Shown: piece after piece, positions 8,725 to 17,886 of the stretch
How the letters are laid out: each line of letters begins with the position of its first letter
Numbering within the stretch: position 1 is the first letter of the stretch
From: Natronococcus roseus
GTDB taxonomy: Archaea > Halobacteriota > Halobacteria > Halobacteriales > Natrialbaceae
Length of the DNA stretch: 64,000 bases
Direction: 5' to 3'
Assembly (NCBI RefSeq): GCF_043677095.1
Contig: NZ_JBHLJR010000002.1
Coordinates: 593,321 to 657,320, forward strand
Position numbers and translations under genes: made by a program
The notes under the pieces: generated by a model
What the model was told of the DNA's origin: nothing
Seen by the model: the letters and a program-made list of their open reading frames with translations, nothing else
Database searches by the model: none

Positions 8725-10185
8725 ATGACTACGTTCGACGCCGACGGCATCACCCTCGAGAAGGTAGGCGACTACGTCTGGGAGATCCCACAGGAAGGGG
8801 AGATGAACGTCCCCGCGCGGGTGCTCGCCAGCGAGGCCTTACTCGAGGAGATCAGTGAGGACAAGACCCTCCAGCAGCTCAAGAATACGACCCACCTGCC
8901 GGGGATTACAACCAACGCGATCTGTATGCCCGACGGCCACCAGGGGTACGGCTTCCCCGTCGGGGGAGTCGGCGCGCTCGACGCCGAGAACGGCTGTATC
9001 TCCCCTGGAGCGGTTGGTTACGACATCAATTGCGGCGTAAGAATGATGCGGACGAACCTCACCTACGACGAACTCCAGGGCCGCGAGGAGGAGCTCGTCG
9101 ACTCCCTCTTTGCCAACGTTCCCTCCGGACTCGGCGGCGGCGGGATCGTCGAGGCTGACATCGACACCGTCGACGAGATCCTCGCTCGAGGCGTCGACTG
9201 GGCTCTCGAGCACGGCCACGCCGTCGAGGACGACCTCCTGCACTGTGAGGACGAGGGGATGCGCGAGGGCGCCGATCCCGACAAGGTGAGCCAGAAGGCC
9301 AAGGACCGCGGCAAGAACCAGATCGGCTCGCTGGGCTCGGGAAATCACTTCCTCGAGGTCCAGCGCGTGACCGACGTCTTCGACGACGGCGTGGGCGAGG
9401 CGTTCGGGCTCGAGGAGGATCGGATCGTCGTCCTCATCCACTGTGGCTCGCGGGGGCTGGGTCACCAGACCTGTAACGACTACCTGCGGAAGATCGAGCA
9501 ACAGCACAAGGGGCTGCTCGATCGGCTGCCGGACAAGGAACTCGCGGCCGCGCCCGCGGGCTCCCAGCTCGCCGAGGACTACTACGGGGCGATGAACGCG
9601 GCGATCAACTTCGCATGGGTCAACCGCCAGCTGATCATGCACCGCACCCGGCAGGTCTTCGAGCGCGTGTTCGACCGCTCGTGGGAGGAGATGGAGATGG
9701 AGCTGCTGTACGACGTGGCACACAACATCGCGAAGAAGGAAACCCATACTGTGGACGGGGAGGAGCGCGAACTCTACGTCCACCGCAAAGGTGCGACTCG
9801 AGCCTTCCCGGCGGGCCACCCCGAGGTGCCGAAAGCCTACCGCGACGTCGGTCAGCCGGTTATCATCCCCGGCAGCATGGGCGCGGGCAGCTTCGTCCTG
9901 CGCGGGGGCGAGCACTCGATGGATCTCACGTTCGGGTCGACGGCCCACGGCGCGGGTCGGCTGATGAGCCGTACCCAGGCCAAAAACGAGTACTGGGGCG
10001 GGGACGTCCAGCAGGAGCTACAGGACCAGCAACAGATCTACGTGAAGGCCCAGTCGGGCGCGACGGTCGCCGAGGAGGCGCCGGGCGTCTACAAGGACGT
10101 CGACGAGGTCGTCCGCGTCTCCGACGAGCTGGGCATCGGCGACAAGGTCGCGCGAACCTTCCCCGTCTGTAACATCAAAGGTTAG
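8725..10185 (+). CDS. rtcB: tRNA-splicing ligase RtcB (3'-phosphate/5'-OH RNA ligase)
   Basis: 486 residues from the ATG at 8725 (a GTG nine bases earlier is possible). It joins RNA 2',3'-cyclic phosphate ends to 5'-OH ends using GTP and Mn2+, sealing spliced tRNA halves. Visible motifs: MPDGHQGYGFPVGG, the metal-binding Cys103 in INCGVR, GSGNHF, HCGSRGLGHQ, and STAHGAGR, which carries the guanylylated histidine. Length and order fit archaeal RtcB; no intein is present. It lies downstream of archease. Confidence 0.98.
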   Translation: MTTFDADGITLEKVGDYVWEIPQEGEMNVPARVLASEALLEEISEDKTLQQLKNTTHLPGITTNAICMPDGHQGYGFPVGGVGALDAENGCISPGAVGYDINCGVRMMRTNLTYDELQGREEELVDSLFANVPSGLGGGGIVEADIDTVDEILARGVDWALEHGHAVEDDLLHCEDEGMREGADPDKVSQKAKDRGKNQIGSLGSGNHFLEVQRVTDVFDDGVGEAFGLEEDRIVVLIHCGSRGLGHQTCNDYLRKIEQQHKGLLDRLPDKELAAAPAGSQLAEDYYGAMNAAINFAWVNRQLIMHRTRQVFERVFDRSWEEMEMELLYDVAHNIAKKETHTVDGEERELYVHRKGATRAFPAGHPEVPKAYRDVGQPVIIPGSMGAGSFVLRGGEHSMDLTFGSTAHGAGRLMSRTQAKNEYWGGDVQQELQDQQQIYVKAQSGATVAEEAPGVYKDVDEVVRVSDELGIGDKVARTFPVCNIKG

Positions 10186-10409
10186 TTCACGCGGAACGGG
10201 TTCTCGTCGTCGCCGTCGCGATCCGAGTCGCTTCCGTCGTCCTCGCTCTCGTAGGGCTTTCGGGCCGTGATCGTCACGGTCGCCTCGGGATCGTCCTCGT
10301 CGGACCACGGGCTGTCGTAGGCCGAGATCTCGAGGTCGGTGACGTCCCACCCCTCCTCCTCGACGAGTTCGACGAGTCGCTGCTGATCCGCGAGCATCTC
10401 TCGGTCCAT
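10182..10409 (-). CDS. Small acidic hypothetical protein
   Basis: 75 residues beginning MDREMLADQQRLVELVEEEG and ending in an Asp/Ser-rich tail. A predicted helix-beta unit in the first 50 residues is followed by a disordered acidic tail. The stop overlaps the end of rtcB (convergent). I do not recognise a family, but the G+C bias and compact start and stop are those of a genuine small haloarchaeal gene. Confidence 0.6.
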   Translation of the reverse strand: MDREMLADQQRLVELVEEEGWDVTDLEISAYDSPWSDEDDPEATVTITARKPYESEDDGSDSDRDGDDENPFRVN

Positions 10410-10455
10410 GCGGGTCCGTTGCTCGCCGACGGAAGTAGGTGTTCTGCCGGCGCGC

Positions 10456-11115
10456 TCACCGCGTCTCGTCGGTGCCGACCGCCTCCCTCACGAGCGCCAG
10501 GTGCGCCCGGCGCAGCCGCTCGGAGAGCGCCTGGTGTGAGATCTCGAGCTCGTCCGATAGCGCCTCCATGTCGATCTCCCGGGGGATGTCGTAGTAGCCG
10601 TGCTCGAGGGCCGCGACGAGCGTCTCGTACTGGGGGTCGGTCAGGTCGAACCGACCGTGGCGGGTCTCCTCGAGGCGATTGATCTTCCGCAGGTCGATCG
10701 GAACCCCCTGATCGGTCGCGAACTCGTAGCTCCGGGCCAGCGCTTCCCGATCCGGAAAGAGGACGCGAAACCGCCAGCGATCGCCCTCGAGGCCCGCCTC
10801 GAGCACCGTCGCGTGCTCCCTGGTGAGCAGATGGACGGCGTCGACGACCGTCTCGGTCCATCGGATCCGGTAACAGCGTTCGTCCTCGAGTTCGAGGATC
10901 GGCGTCGCGGCCTCGACCGTCGGATCCCCGGCGAGCGCGTCGTCGGCGCGCTCGAGCATCTCCTCGCTCCCGAAGAGTCGGACGCAGGGTATCACCGCCT
11001 CGGGACCCGCCGCGACGACCCGTTCGACCTCGACCTCGAGGTCGGTGACGCGCTCGAGCGTGTGCCCGAGCGCGAACGCCTCGGCGGGGATCGTGAACTC
11101 GGCGATCGTGCTCAT
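10456..11115 (-). CDS. Bat-type helix-turn-helix regulator (HTH_10)
   Basis: 219 residues with the two-part plan of the bacterio-opsin activator-like family: an N-terminal sensing region of about 150 residues without recognisable cofactor motifs, and a C-terminal HTH_10 domain (DPQYETLVAALEHGYYDIPR; then DELEISHQALSERLRRAH as the HTH). Such proteins are transcriptional regulators common in haloarchaea. It is divergent from moaA, which makes moaA or itself a possible target; that is only inference. Confidence 0.88.
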   Translation of the reverse strand: MSTIAEFTIPAEAFALGHTLERVTDLEVEVERVVAAGPEAVIPCVRLFGSEEMLERADDALAGDPTVEAATPILELEDERCYRIRWTETVVDAVHLLTREHATVLEAGLEGDRWRFRVLFPDREALARSYEFATDQGVPIDLRKINRLEETRHGRFDLTDPQYETLVAALEHGYYDIPREIDMEALSDELEISHQALSERLRRAHLALVREAVGTDETR

Positions 11116-11223
11116 GCCGAGTCACACGACGGCCGGCTGCAAGAGTCATACACCACGTGAGGTGGAACTGCACCGCCGCTGACGAAACCGAAATAGGTTA
11201 CGAAGGCTGATTTCGTCCGGCGA

Positions 11224-11230
11224 ACTTAAG
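11224..11230 (+). promoter_or_regulatory. TATA box of moaA
   Basis: acttaag lies 25-31 bases before the ATG at 11255, which places the transcript start at or within a few bases of the start codon (leaderless). Confidence 0.55.
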
Positions 11231-11254
11231 CGGTTTCACCTGAAACTGGGTGGT

Positions 11255-12226
11255 ATGTTAACCGACGAGTTCGGACGCGAGGTCACGGGGGTTCGGATCT
11301 CGCTCACCGACCGGTGTAACTTCGACTGCATCTACTGTCACAACGAGGGGCTCGGCGACACGCGGGGACCGATGGACCCCCAGGACGACGAGATGAGCGC
11401 CGACGACGTCGTGCGCTTCCTCGAGGTCGTCGAGGAGTTCGGTGTCGACTCGGTGAAGTTCACGGGCGGAGAGCCGATGCTCCGCCAGGACTTAGAGGAG
11501 ATCATCGAGCGTACGCCCGACTCGATGGAGGTCTCGCTGACGACCAACGGCACCTTCCTTCCCGGTCGGGCCGAGGACTTAGTCGACGCCGGGCTCGAGC
11601 GGGTCAACGTTTCCCAGGACGCGCTCGACCCCGAGGACTTCGCCGCGGTTACGAAAAGCGGCGCCTACGAGAAGGTGCTCGAAGGCGTGCGGGCGGCCGT
11701 CGACGCCGGCCTCGATCCCGTCAAACTCAACATGGTCGTTTTCGAACACACTGCGGGATACGTCCCGGAGATGGTCGACCACGTGGCCGAGAACGACGGG
11801 CTCCAGCTCCAGCTGATCGAGTACATGCCCGAGCTGACTGGCCGGCCGGAGTGGAACATCGACATCCAGCGGGTCCACGACTGGCTCGCCGAGCAGGCCG
11901 ACGAGATCGAACACCGGGAGATGCACGATCGCAAGCGCTACTGGGTAGACGGCGGAATGGTCGAGATCGTCGACCCCGTCGAGAACCCGACCTTCTGTGC
12001 GAACTGCCACCGCGTTCGGGTCACCCACGAGGGGTACCTGAAGGGCTGTCTCAACCGCAGCGACGACCTTCGCCCGATGGGCGAGATGACCAAACCCGAG
12101 ATCCGCGAGGCCTACCGCGAGGTCGTCGCGAACCGCGTCCCCTACTACGGGGAGTACATGGTCAAAAACGACGACGACGAGTGGGAGATCAACGACAAGT
12201 ACGTCGAGGGGTACGCGGAGGTCTAA
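11255..12226 (+). CDS. moaA: GTP 3',8-cyclase MoaA (molybdenum cofactor biosynthesis)
   Basis: 323 residues. This radical-SAM enzyme turns GTP into 3',8-cyclo-GTP, the first step of molybdopterin synthesis, together with MoaC. The N-terminal cluster motif is Cys21, Cys25, Cys28 (CNFDCIYC), with the SAM-binding KFTGGEP. The second 4Fe-4S cluster binds in the C-terminal FCANCHRVRVT...GCL segment. The first bases of the gene overlap a leaderless promoter. No other moa gene is in the window. Its stop overlaps the convergent lipoprotein gene. Confidence 0.97.
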   Translation: MLTDEFGREVTGVRISLTDRCNFDCIYCHNEGLGDTRGPMDPQDDEMSADDVVRFLEVVEEFGVDSVKFTGGEPMLRQDLEEIIERTPDSMEVSLTTNGTFLPGRAEDLVDAGLERVNVSQDALDPEDFAAVTKSGAYEKVLEGVRAAVDAGLDPVKLNMVVFEHTAGYVPEMVDHVAENDGLQLQLIEYMPELTGRPEWNIDIQRVHDWLAEQADEIEHREMHDRKRYWVDGGMVEIVDPVENPTFCANCHRVRVTHEGYLKGCLNRSDDLRPMGEMTKPEIREAYREVVANRVPYYGEYMVKNDDDEWEINDKYVEGYAEV

Positions 12227-12657
12227 TCCAGTCCGTCGACGGTCGTCGAGTACGTCTCACCGAACGCGTGGTGTTCGGTCGCCGCGACCCGCCGGAGCTC
12301 GTCGCCGACCGTCGCCTCGAGGCGGTATCCTTCCTCGACGAGATCGTCCGTACACGCCGACGTCCACCCTGAGTCGTCGGCCGCGACGACGAGGACGTCG
12401 AGTCGAGCCTGGGAGTCCTCATAGTCAGCATGCGCGAGTTCGACCCCGCCGCAGCTGCTCGACCCGTACTCGAGCGTGCCGCGGACGGTGACGACGCCGT
12501 CGTCGACGGTCACGTCGGGCGGGTCCTGTGGCCGAAGTTCCGGATCGGTCGTCTCCAGGGAGGCGTCGAGACCGACGCCCGGAAGCCGCTCGAGACAGCC
12601 CGCGGTGGCGACGAACCCCCCGGTCGCCGCCGTCGCGAGAAACGCGCGTCGCTCCAT
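12223..12657 (-). CDS. Putative secreted lipoprotein
   Basis: 144 residues starting MERRAFLATAATGGFVATAGC. The twin-arginine-like ERRAFLA and a lipobox ending at Cys21 suggest Tat export and lipid anchoring. The rest is a small beta-rich domain with a Cys pair (SSSCGG, SACTDD) that could form a disulfide outside the cell. I do not recognise the family. It sits downstream of the DUF58 operon and convergent with moaA. Confidence 0.7.
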   Translation of the reverse strand: MERRAFLATAATGGFVATAGCLERLPGVGLDASLETTDPELRPQDPPDVTVDDGVVTVRGTLEYGSSSCGGVELAHADYEDSQARLDVLVVAADDSGWTSACTDDLVEEGYRLEATVGDELRRVAATEHHAFGETYSTTVDGLD

Positions 12658-12718
12658 ACCGGTCGTTTCTGTTAGTACACAAAACTGTTGTGGCCGACAC
12701 GCTCCGCGGCTCCGCCGC

Positions 12719-13255
12719 TCAGTGGCGAGTTCGCCGACGACGGCTCGACCCCGCCCGTCCGCCGCCGAACCCGACGACGATGAGCACCGCCGCGACGAGC
12801 AACAGGACGACGGCCGCGACCGGTTGGCCGCTTCCTCCGAAGACGTACACCGCATAGCCCGCCGTCCCCGACAGCAGCCCCACGAGAAGGCTCGAAACCG
12901 CTCGGATCGCCTCGAGCCGGCGCGTCTCGGCCTCGTGGCCGAGCTGGTCGCCGAGCGCGATCGCCCCGTGGGCGAGGTCCCAGGCGACGACGGTTGCGAC
13001 CGTGGCGACGATCGTCGCCTCGACCGCGGTCGCCTCGAGCCCGCCGGCGACCACCCCGAGGAAGAGCGCGAGCGCGCCGACGTCGACGGCGCGGTGACGG
13101 CCGGTCACCAGCCCGACGGCGAAGACGAGCCCGCCGACCGCGCCGAACCCGAGGGCGCTCGCCGACTGGCTCCCCGCGGCGAGGACGGCGACGAGGACGA
13201 CGGCGCCGGCGGCGACGCTCGAGCGAACGGCCGGTCGGCGGGTTATCTCGCTCAC
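12719..13255 (-). CDS. Haloarchaeal membrane protein in the DUF58 operon
   Basis: 178 residues with about five hydrophobic spans (roughly 12-30, 33-50, 58-75, 78-95, 145-165) and a short arginine-rich C-terminal tail. It starts with GTG at 13255, overlapping the stop of the DUF58 gene by four bases, so it is the last gene of a coupled three-gene operon. The position matches a membrane component often found next to DUF58 and DUF4129 genes in haloarchaea. The function is unknown. Confidence 0.75.
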   Translation of the reverse strand: MSEITRRPAVRSSVAAGAVVLVAVLAAGSQSASALGFGAVGGLVFAVGLVTGRHRAVDVGALALFLGVVAGGLEATAVEATIVATVATVVAWDLAHGAIALGDQLGHEAETRRLEAIRAVSSLLVGLLSGTAGYAVYVFGGSGQPVAAVVLLLVAAVLIVVGFGGGRAGSSRRRRTRH

Positions 13256-15198
13256 CGGCGATCACCCGCGCTCGCGGCTCGCCGGGCGAAGACGGTATCG
13301 ATCGACTCGTCGGCGGGCCAGTCGACCACCGGTATCCCGGCCCGTCGGAGGTCGAATCCACGAACCTCCCTGGCGACGCGGGCCAGTCGTTCGCCGGCGG
13401 TGCCGTCGGCGGTCGGATCCGGGCTGACGATCGTGACCGGATACCCTCGCGAATCGAGTCGGCGGGCGACGTCGGCCGAGACGTCGTCGCAAAGCGGCGT
13501 CAGGAAGACGACCTGCGTCCCGGTCGCGAGTCGTCGCCTGAGCCCGCGTAGCTGCCAGAGCCACCGTCCCTCGTTCGTCGGCGGGATCGTCGAAAACTGC
13601 GGGTGGGTCGCGAGCAGCTCCGCGAACCGAGCCTCATGGTGACGTCCGGCGGCCGGTGCGAGCCAGCAGGGCTCCGCGTCGGCCTCCTGCGGGAGTGCCC
13701 CCAGTCCGGCCAGGCCGACGGTATCGCCGTCGGCCAGCAGCGAGGCGGCGATCCGACCCGCCGCGGCGATCGACCGGTCGACGGCGTGGGTGGTTTCGGA
13801 GTCGGGCGCCAGGTAGGCGTCCCGCCGGGCGTCGATCAGGACGACGACGCGGGCCGAGCGCTCCTCGTGGAACTGCAGCGTCGCCAGCTTGCCGGTCCTG
13901 GCCCGGCGGTTCCAGTCGACCCGAGCGAGGGGGTCGCCCCTTCGATACTGTCGCACCGAGTGAAAGGTCGTCCCGGCGCCCGCCTCTTCGGTTCGAAGTC
14001 GACCCGAGACGGTGGCTCCGGCGGGACGCAGCGGAACCGGGGCCGCGACCGGCCGCAGCTCGGGCTCGCAGACGACCGTCGTCTCCGCGCCGACCAGGTA
14101 CTCGCGTTCGGTCGACCGCGAGAGGTCGCCGACGACCGCGAGCACGGGGTCGAACTCGTGGCGTCCGCGGCCGACCGCGACCGCGTACTCGAGGCGAACC
14201 GACTCGCCGGGCCGGAGCGCGGTTCCGAGCCGACTCGAGCCCTCGACGACGGCCATCCCCGCGGGGACGCCGTCGACGATCCGGAGGTCGGGGACGAACC
14301 CGTCGCGCTCGTTGGTGATCGTCACCGTCACGTCGATCTCGTCGCCGGGCGCGGGCTCGTCGTCGCTCAGTTCGCGATCGATCGAGAGCTCGAGTTCGGG
14401 CGGTTCGAACGCCCGGGAGAAGCCGGCGTAGCCGACGCCGACGACGCCGGCCAGGACGACCGCGGGGGCCTCGGCGACGACGCCGACGCCGACGGCCAGC
14501 AACGCGACGACGCCGATTCCGTGCCAGTAGTTCGTCGCGCGCTCGCGGCGCCGTCGGGTGCCGTCGATCGGGTCCGTGGCGGTCCGTGTTCCCCGATCGC
14601 GAACGGGTCGTCCCTCGCCGGGATCGTACCGGGGAAGCGAGCCGTCGCTCTCGCCGTCGCCGACCCTCGCGATGGCGGCGACCGCGCGTCGAACGCCGTC
14701 GTCGAACCGCGATCCGCGACCGGCAACGGCGGCGATTCTGTCCCGAATCGACCCCGACGGTCGCTCGAGCGAGGGCGAGAGGAAGGCGGCGGCGACGGCG
14801 TCGTCGGTCCACTCCCCGGACTCGACGCGCTCTCGGGCCTGCTCCTCGCCGTCCCCGCCGAACCGCGAGCAGACCGCGATCGCCGCGGCTCGAAGCCCCT
14901 CGACGGTTCTGCGGCTCGTCACCGCATAGCTCGTCTCGACCGACCGGAAGGCCCCGAGCGACTCCCGGAGGGTTTCGCCCGGGACGGGAACGTCAGTCGG
15001 GCGCTCGGGGTCGGGCGTGCCGACGTTCCGGGGCGGTTCGCGGGCGAACAGCGCCCGGAGGGCGATTCCGACGGCAGCGAGGCCAACGACGACGATCACC
15101 GGCTGTGCGAGCCCGAACTCGAGGACCCCGGCGAGGACGGCGAGCGCGGCGGCGAACGCCGCCAGGCCGAGCGCCAGCGCGACGGTTCGGCGGTTCAC
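13252..15198 (-). CDS. DUF58 domain protein (MoxR-associated, vWA-like)
   Basis: 648 residues with a GTG start at 15198. N-terminal hydrophobic spans (5-50) and a further pair near 245-280 anchor it in the membrane. A beta-sandwich region follows (about 290-400), then the DUF58 signature RQYRRGDPLARVDWNRRA and a von Willebrand A-like part. DUF58 proteins usually work with MoxR AAA+ ATPases in envelope protein or metal-cofactor maturation. No moxR gene is in this window. The gene overlaps both neighbours by four bases. Confidence 0.88.
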   Translation of the reverse strand: MNRRTVALALGLAAFAAALAVLAGVLEFGLAQPVIVVVGLAAVGIALRALFAREPPRNVGTPDPERPTDVPVPGETLRESLGAFRSVETSYAVTSRRTVEGLRAAAIAVCSRFGGDGEEQARERVESGEWTDDAVAAAFLSPSLERPSGSIRDRIAAVAGRGSRFDDGVRRAVAAIARVGDGESDGSLPRYDPGEGRPVRDRGTRTATDPIDGTRRRRERATNYWHGIGVVALLAVGVGVVAEAPAVVLAGVVGVGYAGFSRAFEPPELELSIDRELSDDEPAPGDEIDVTVTITNERDGFVPDLRIVDGVPAGMAVVEGSSRLGTALRPGESVRLEYAVAVGRGRHEFDPVLAVVGDLSRSTEREYLVGAETTVVCEPELRPVAAPVPLRPAGATVSGRLRTEEAGAGTTFHSVRQYRRGDPLARVDWNRRARTGKLATLQFHEERSARVVVLIDARRDAYLAPDSETTHAVDRSIAAAGRIAASLLADGDTVGLAGLGALPQEADAEPCWLAPAAGRHHEARFAELLATHPQFSTIPPTNEGRWLWQLRGLRRRLATGTQVVFLTPLCDDVSADVARRLDSRGYPVTIVSPDPTADGTAGERLARVAREVRGFDLRRAGIPVVDWPADESIDTVFARRAASAGDRR

Positions 15199-16121
15199 GT
15201 CCCGTCGCCTCCGTCGGCGTACTCGGACTCGATCTTCCGGAGGACCGACACGGCCCGTCGCTCCATCGCCGCCGTCGTCTCGCTGTCGCCGTACCTGACG
15301 TCCTCGAACAACCGGGTGAGTTCCTCGACGTGGTCGCGCTCGAGTCCGGCTTCGATCGCGGCGTCGGCGAACTCCCGGGGGGTACTCGAGTCGGGGCGCT
15401 CGACCTCGAGGGGGGCGGTCATCTCCCGCCAGGCGCGGTACACCTCGTTGTCGGCGGCAGTCCCCTCGTCGATCCGATCGGCCGCGCGACCCGCGGCGGA
15501 GCCGACGGCGGCGGCCTCGGCCTCGGTCGGCGCTCGTCCCTCGTCTTCGGGTGTCGCTTCCGAGGGCGGAGACGTCGGTTCGGTCGCGTTCCGAGTCAGC
15601 AGGAGTCCGCCGACGAAGACGGCGGCAAGGACGGCGAGGACGCCGAGCAACGGCCCCGTTGGCACCGATCGCTCGCCGTCACCCTCCCCGGGCTCACCCC
15701 CCTCCTCGCCGATGCCCGGCTCCTCGGGTTCGTCGCCGGCCGGCTCCTCGCCGTCGAGCGGGACCGTACCCAGGGCCGCCAGCGCGTACGCCAGCCCGAG
15801 GGCAACGAGCGCGACGACGAGGGCGATCGCGAGCAGTCGAACGGCGTCCCGGCGGTGGGCCAGCAGGTACCAGACCAGGACGATCGCCAGCAGCGCGACG
15901 ACGGCGTAGAGGAGGTACTCGAGAAACGGCGGGATCTCGCCGCCGGTTTGCGGGGCTGATTCGGGCGGCTGTCCGGTTCCCGTTCCGTCTCCCTCGCCAG
16001 TTCCCGTCCCACCGGAGCCGCCGGTCTCGAGCGGTGAGCGAACGGTCGCCGCGGCCAGCCCGATCGCGACGATCGCGGCGGCCGCGGCGACGAGGCGAAC
16101 GAGGACGGTTCTTCGTGACAC
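15195..16121 (-). CDS. DUF4129 domain membrane protein
   Basis: 308 residues from a GTG at 16121; the open frame continues upstream through the tRNA-Ser gene, so longer starts are ruled out. There is a signal-anchor at about 8-28, TM pairs near 65-115 and 148-170, and a C-terminal cytosolic DUF4129 domain with the typical YRAWREMTAPLEV and TPREFADAA blocks. It is first of the operon with DUF58 and a third membrane protein. DUF4129 is found with MoxR/DUF58 and transglutaminase systems; the exact role is unknown. Confidence 0.85.
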   Translation of the reverse strand: MSRRTVLVRLVAAAAAIVAIGLAAATVRSPLETGGSGGTGTGEGDGTGTGQPPESAPQTGGEIPPFLEYLLYAVVALLAIVLVWYLLAHRRDAVRLLAIALVVALVALGLAYALAALGTVPLDGEEPAGDEPEEPGIGEEGGEPGEGDGERSVPTGPLLGVLAVLAAVFVGGLLLTRNATEPTSPPSEATPEDEGRAPTEAEAAAVGSAAGRAADRIDEGTAADNEVYRAWREMTAPLEVERPDSSTPREFADAAIEAGLERDHVEELTRLFEDVRYGDSETTAAMERRAVSVLRKIESEYADGGDGT

Positions 16122-16301
16122 GCGTTGACGGCGGTACGAAGGCGTCGGTAATAAGCGCCGGTCCTTCCGTTTTGCCAACGTCTGGCGCCCGCAGTCGAGG
16201 GGATTCGTTGCGCTTAAGTACCCATCGGCGATAGGTGTGAGTGCAATACGTGCAGGGGACGCCGTCCCCGAGTCCGTACGGGCGACGATACAACACACCG
16301 T

Positions 16302-16384
16302 GTCGTGGTAGCCAAGCGGCCCAAGGCGCATGGTTGCTAACCATGTGGCGTCAAGCCTCCGGGGTTCAAATCCCCGCCACGACG
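16302..16384 (+). tRNA. tRNA-Ser (anticodon GCT)
   Basis: The acceptor stem gtcgtgg pairs with ccacgac (16377-16383), with discriminator G16384. The anticodon stem catgg/ccatg holds the loop ttgctaa (anticodon GCT, reading AGC/AGU). There is a long class II variable arm and the T arm cggggttcaaatccccg. CCA is not encoded. It stands directly before the ribosomal protein operon; a possible TATA element (cttaagta) is near 16211-16218. Confidence 0.95.
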
Positions 16385-16455
16385 TCGGCTTACCCGATCG
16401 ACGTCCAGTCGGTCGGCTCTGAAACGCGCGCACACCAGACACAGATTCACCACAC

Positions 16456-16971
16456 ATGAGCGAGGAAGAACCTCAAGAGCAAGAGGACGAAGATCTTCAG
16501 TACTTCGTCCGCATCGGTCAAACCGACCTCGACGGGACGAAGTCCGTCGAACGCTCGCTCTCGGAGATGAACGGGATCGGTCGTCGGACCGCCCGACTCA
16601 TCGCCGAGAAAGCGGGCGTCGACCGAACGGCGACGTTCGGCCGACTCGACGAAGACGTCATCGACGAGGTCGTGACAGTCGTAGAGAACTACGCCGACGA
16701 AGTCCCGGACTGGCTCAACAACCGCCAGAACGACTTCTACACCGGCGAAACAACCCACGAGATCGGCAACGATCTCCAGTTGACCCGACAGCACGACATC
16801 AACCGGATGAAGATGATCGACTCCTACAGGGGCGTTCGCCACAAGCGCGGCCAGAAGGTCCGCGGCCAGCGAACGAAGTCCACCGGTCGTACGGAGGGCA
16901 CCATCGGCGTCAACGTCGAGGAGATCCGCGAGGAACAGGAAGAGGAAGCCGCCGAGGAGGATGACGAATAA
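16456..16971 (+). CDS. rpsM: 30S ribosomal protein S13
   Basis: 171 residues. An acidic N-terminal extension precedes the S13 core (YFVRIGQTDLDGTKSVE, then GIGRRTARLI), and the basic C-terminal block YRGVRHKRGQKVRGQRTKS is intact, followed by an acidic tail (EEQEEEAAEEDDE). It sits in the small-subunit head at the subunit interface. It is first protein gene of the archaeal alpha-type operon; its stop overlaps the S4 start by one base (TAATG). Confidence 0.97.
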   Translation: MSEEEPQEQEDEDLQYFVRIGQTDLDGTKSVERSLSEMNGIGRRTARLIAEKAGVDRTATFGRLDEDVIDEVVTVVENYADEVPDWLNNRQNDFYTGETTHEIGNDLQLTRQHDINRMKMIDSYRGVRHKRGQKVRGQRTKSTGRTEGTIGVNVEEIREEQEEEAAEEDDE

Positions 16972-17492
16972 TGCCGCTCGGAACCGACACTAAGCAGTAC
17001 GAGACGCCGAATCATCCCTACCAGGGCGAGCGTATCGCCGACGAACACTCGCTGGTCGAGCGCTACGGGCTCTCGAATAAGGAGGAGCTCTGGCGAGCGC
17101 AGTCCGAGCTTCGTTCCTACCGACGCGAGGCTCGTGACCTGCTCGGTCAGGCACAGGACGACGAGACCGTCATGCGCCGCTCCGAGGAGTTCCTCGGACG
17201 GCTCAAGCGCGTCGGCATCCTCAACGAGGCCGACGAACTCGGCGACGTTCTCTCCCTCGAGATCGAGGACGTCCTCGAGCGCCGTCTCCAGACGGTCGTC
17301 TATCGGAAGGGGTTCGCGAACACGACCCAGCAGGCCCGTCAGTTCATCGTCCACGGCCACATCGTGGTCGACGGCCAGCGCCACCGGGTCCCCTCTTACG
17401 TCGTCGACATCGACGAAGAGGACCTCGTCGGCTTCGAGGAGAACAGCCCGCTGTCGGACGACCTGCACCCGGAACGCGCGGAGGAGCAATAA
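16971..17492 (+). CDS. rpsD: 30S ribosomal protein S4
   Basis: 173 residues. It has archaeal S4/eukaryotic S9 features: HPYQGERIADEHSLVERYGL near the N-terminus and the S4 RNA-binding module VYRKGFANTTQQARQFIVHG. S4 is an early 16S rRNA binding protein. The gene is tightly packed between S13 and S11. Confidence 0.97.
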   Translation: MPLGTDTKQYETPNHPYQGERIADEHSLVERYGLSNKEELWRAQSELRSYRREARDLLGQAQDDETVMRRSEEFLGRLKRVGILNEADELGDVLSLEIEDVLERRLQTVVYRKGFANTTQQARQFIVHGHIVVDGQRHRVPSYVVDIDEEDLVGFEENSPLSDDLHPERAEEQ

Positions 17493-17493
17493 C

Positions 17494-17883
17494 ATGAGCC
17501 AGGACGACGAGAAGTGGGGCGTAGCCCACGTGCACGCATCGTTCAACAACACGATCATGACCGTCACCGACCTCACCGGGTCGGAGACGATCGCCAAGTC
17601 CTCCGGCGGGACCGCGGTCAAGCAAAACCGCGACGAGGCCTCGCCGTACGCGGCGATGCAGATGGCCGAGTCGATCGCCGAGGAGGTCAAGGCCGCCGGC
17701 ATCACGGGACTGCACGTTCGCGTGCGCGGTCCCGGCGGTAACCTCCAGAAATCCCCCGGTCCCGGCGCGCAGGCGACGATCCGCGCGCTGGCCCGCTCGG
17801 GCATCGAGATCGGGCGCATCGAGGACGTCACGCCGATCCCGCACGACGGATCGCGCGCACCCAAAGGCAAGGGCGGCTACTAA
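17494..17883 (+). CDS. rpsK: 30S ribosomal protein S11
   Basis: 129 residues from the ATG at 17494. The S11 signatures HVHASFNNTIMTVTDLTG and GLHVRVRGPGGN are present, and the basic C-terminus (HDGSRAPKGKGGY) is complete. It binds the platform of the small subunit. It is separated from S4 by one base and from RNA polymerase subunit D by three. Confidence 0.97.
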   Translation: MSQDDEKWGVAHVHASFNNTIMTVTDLTGSETIAKSSGGTAVKQNRDEASPYAAMQMAESIAEEVKAAGITGLHVRVRGPGGNLQKSPGPGAQATIRALARSGIEIGRIEDVTPIPHDGSRAPKGKGGY

Positions 17884-17886
17884 CCC

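Noticed and set aside
13603..15909. 768-codon plus-strand frame across the DUF58/DUF4129 genes
   Set aside because: Runs opposite two recognisable genes and has a low-complexity composition; a high-G+C artefact.
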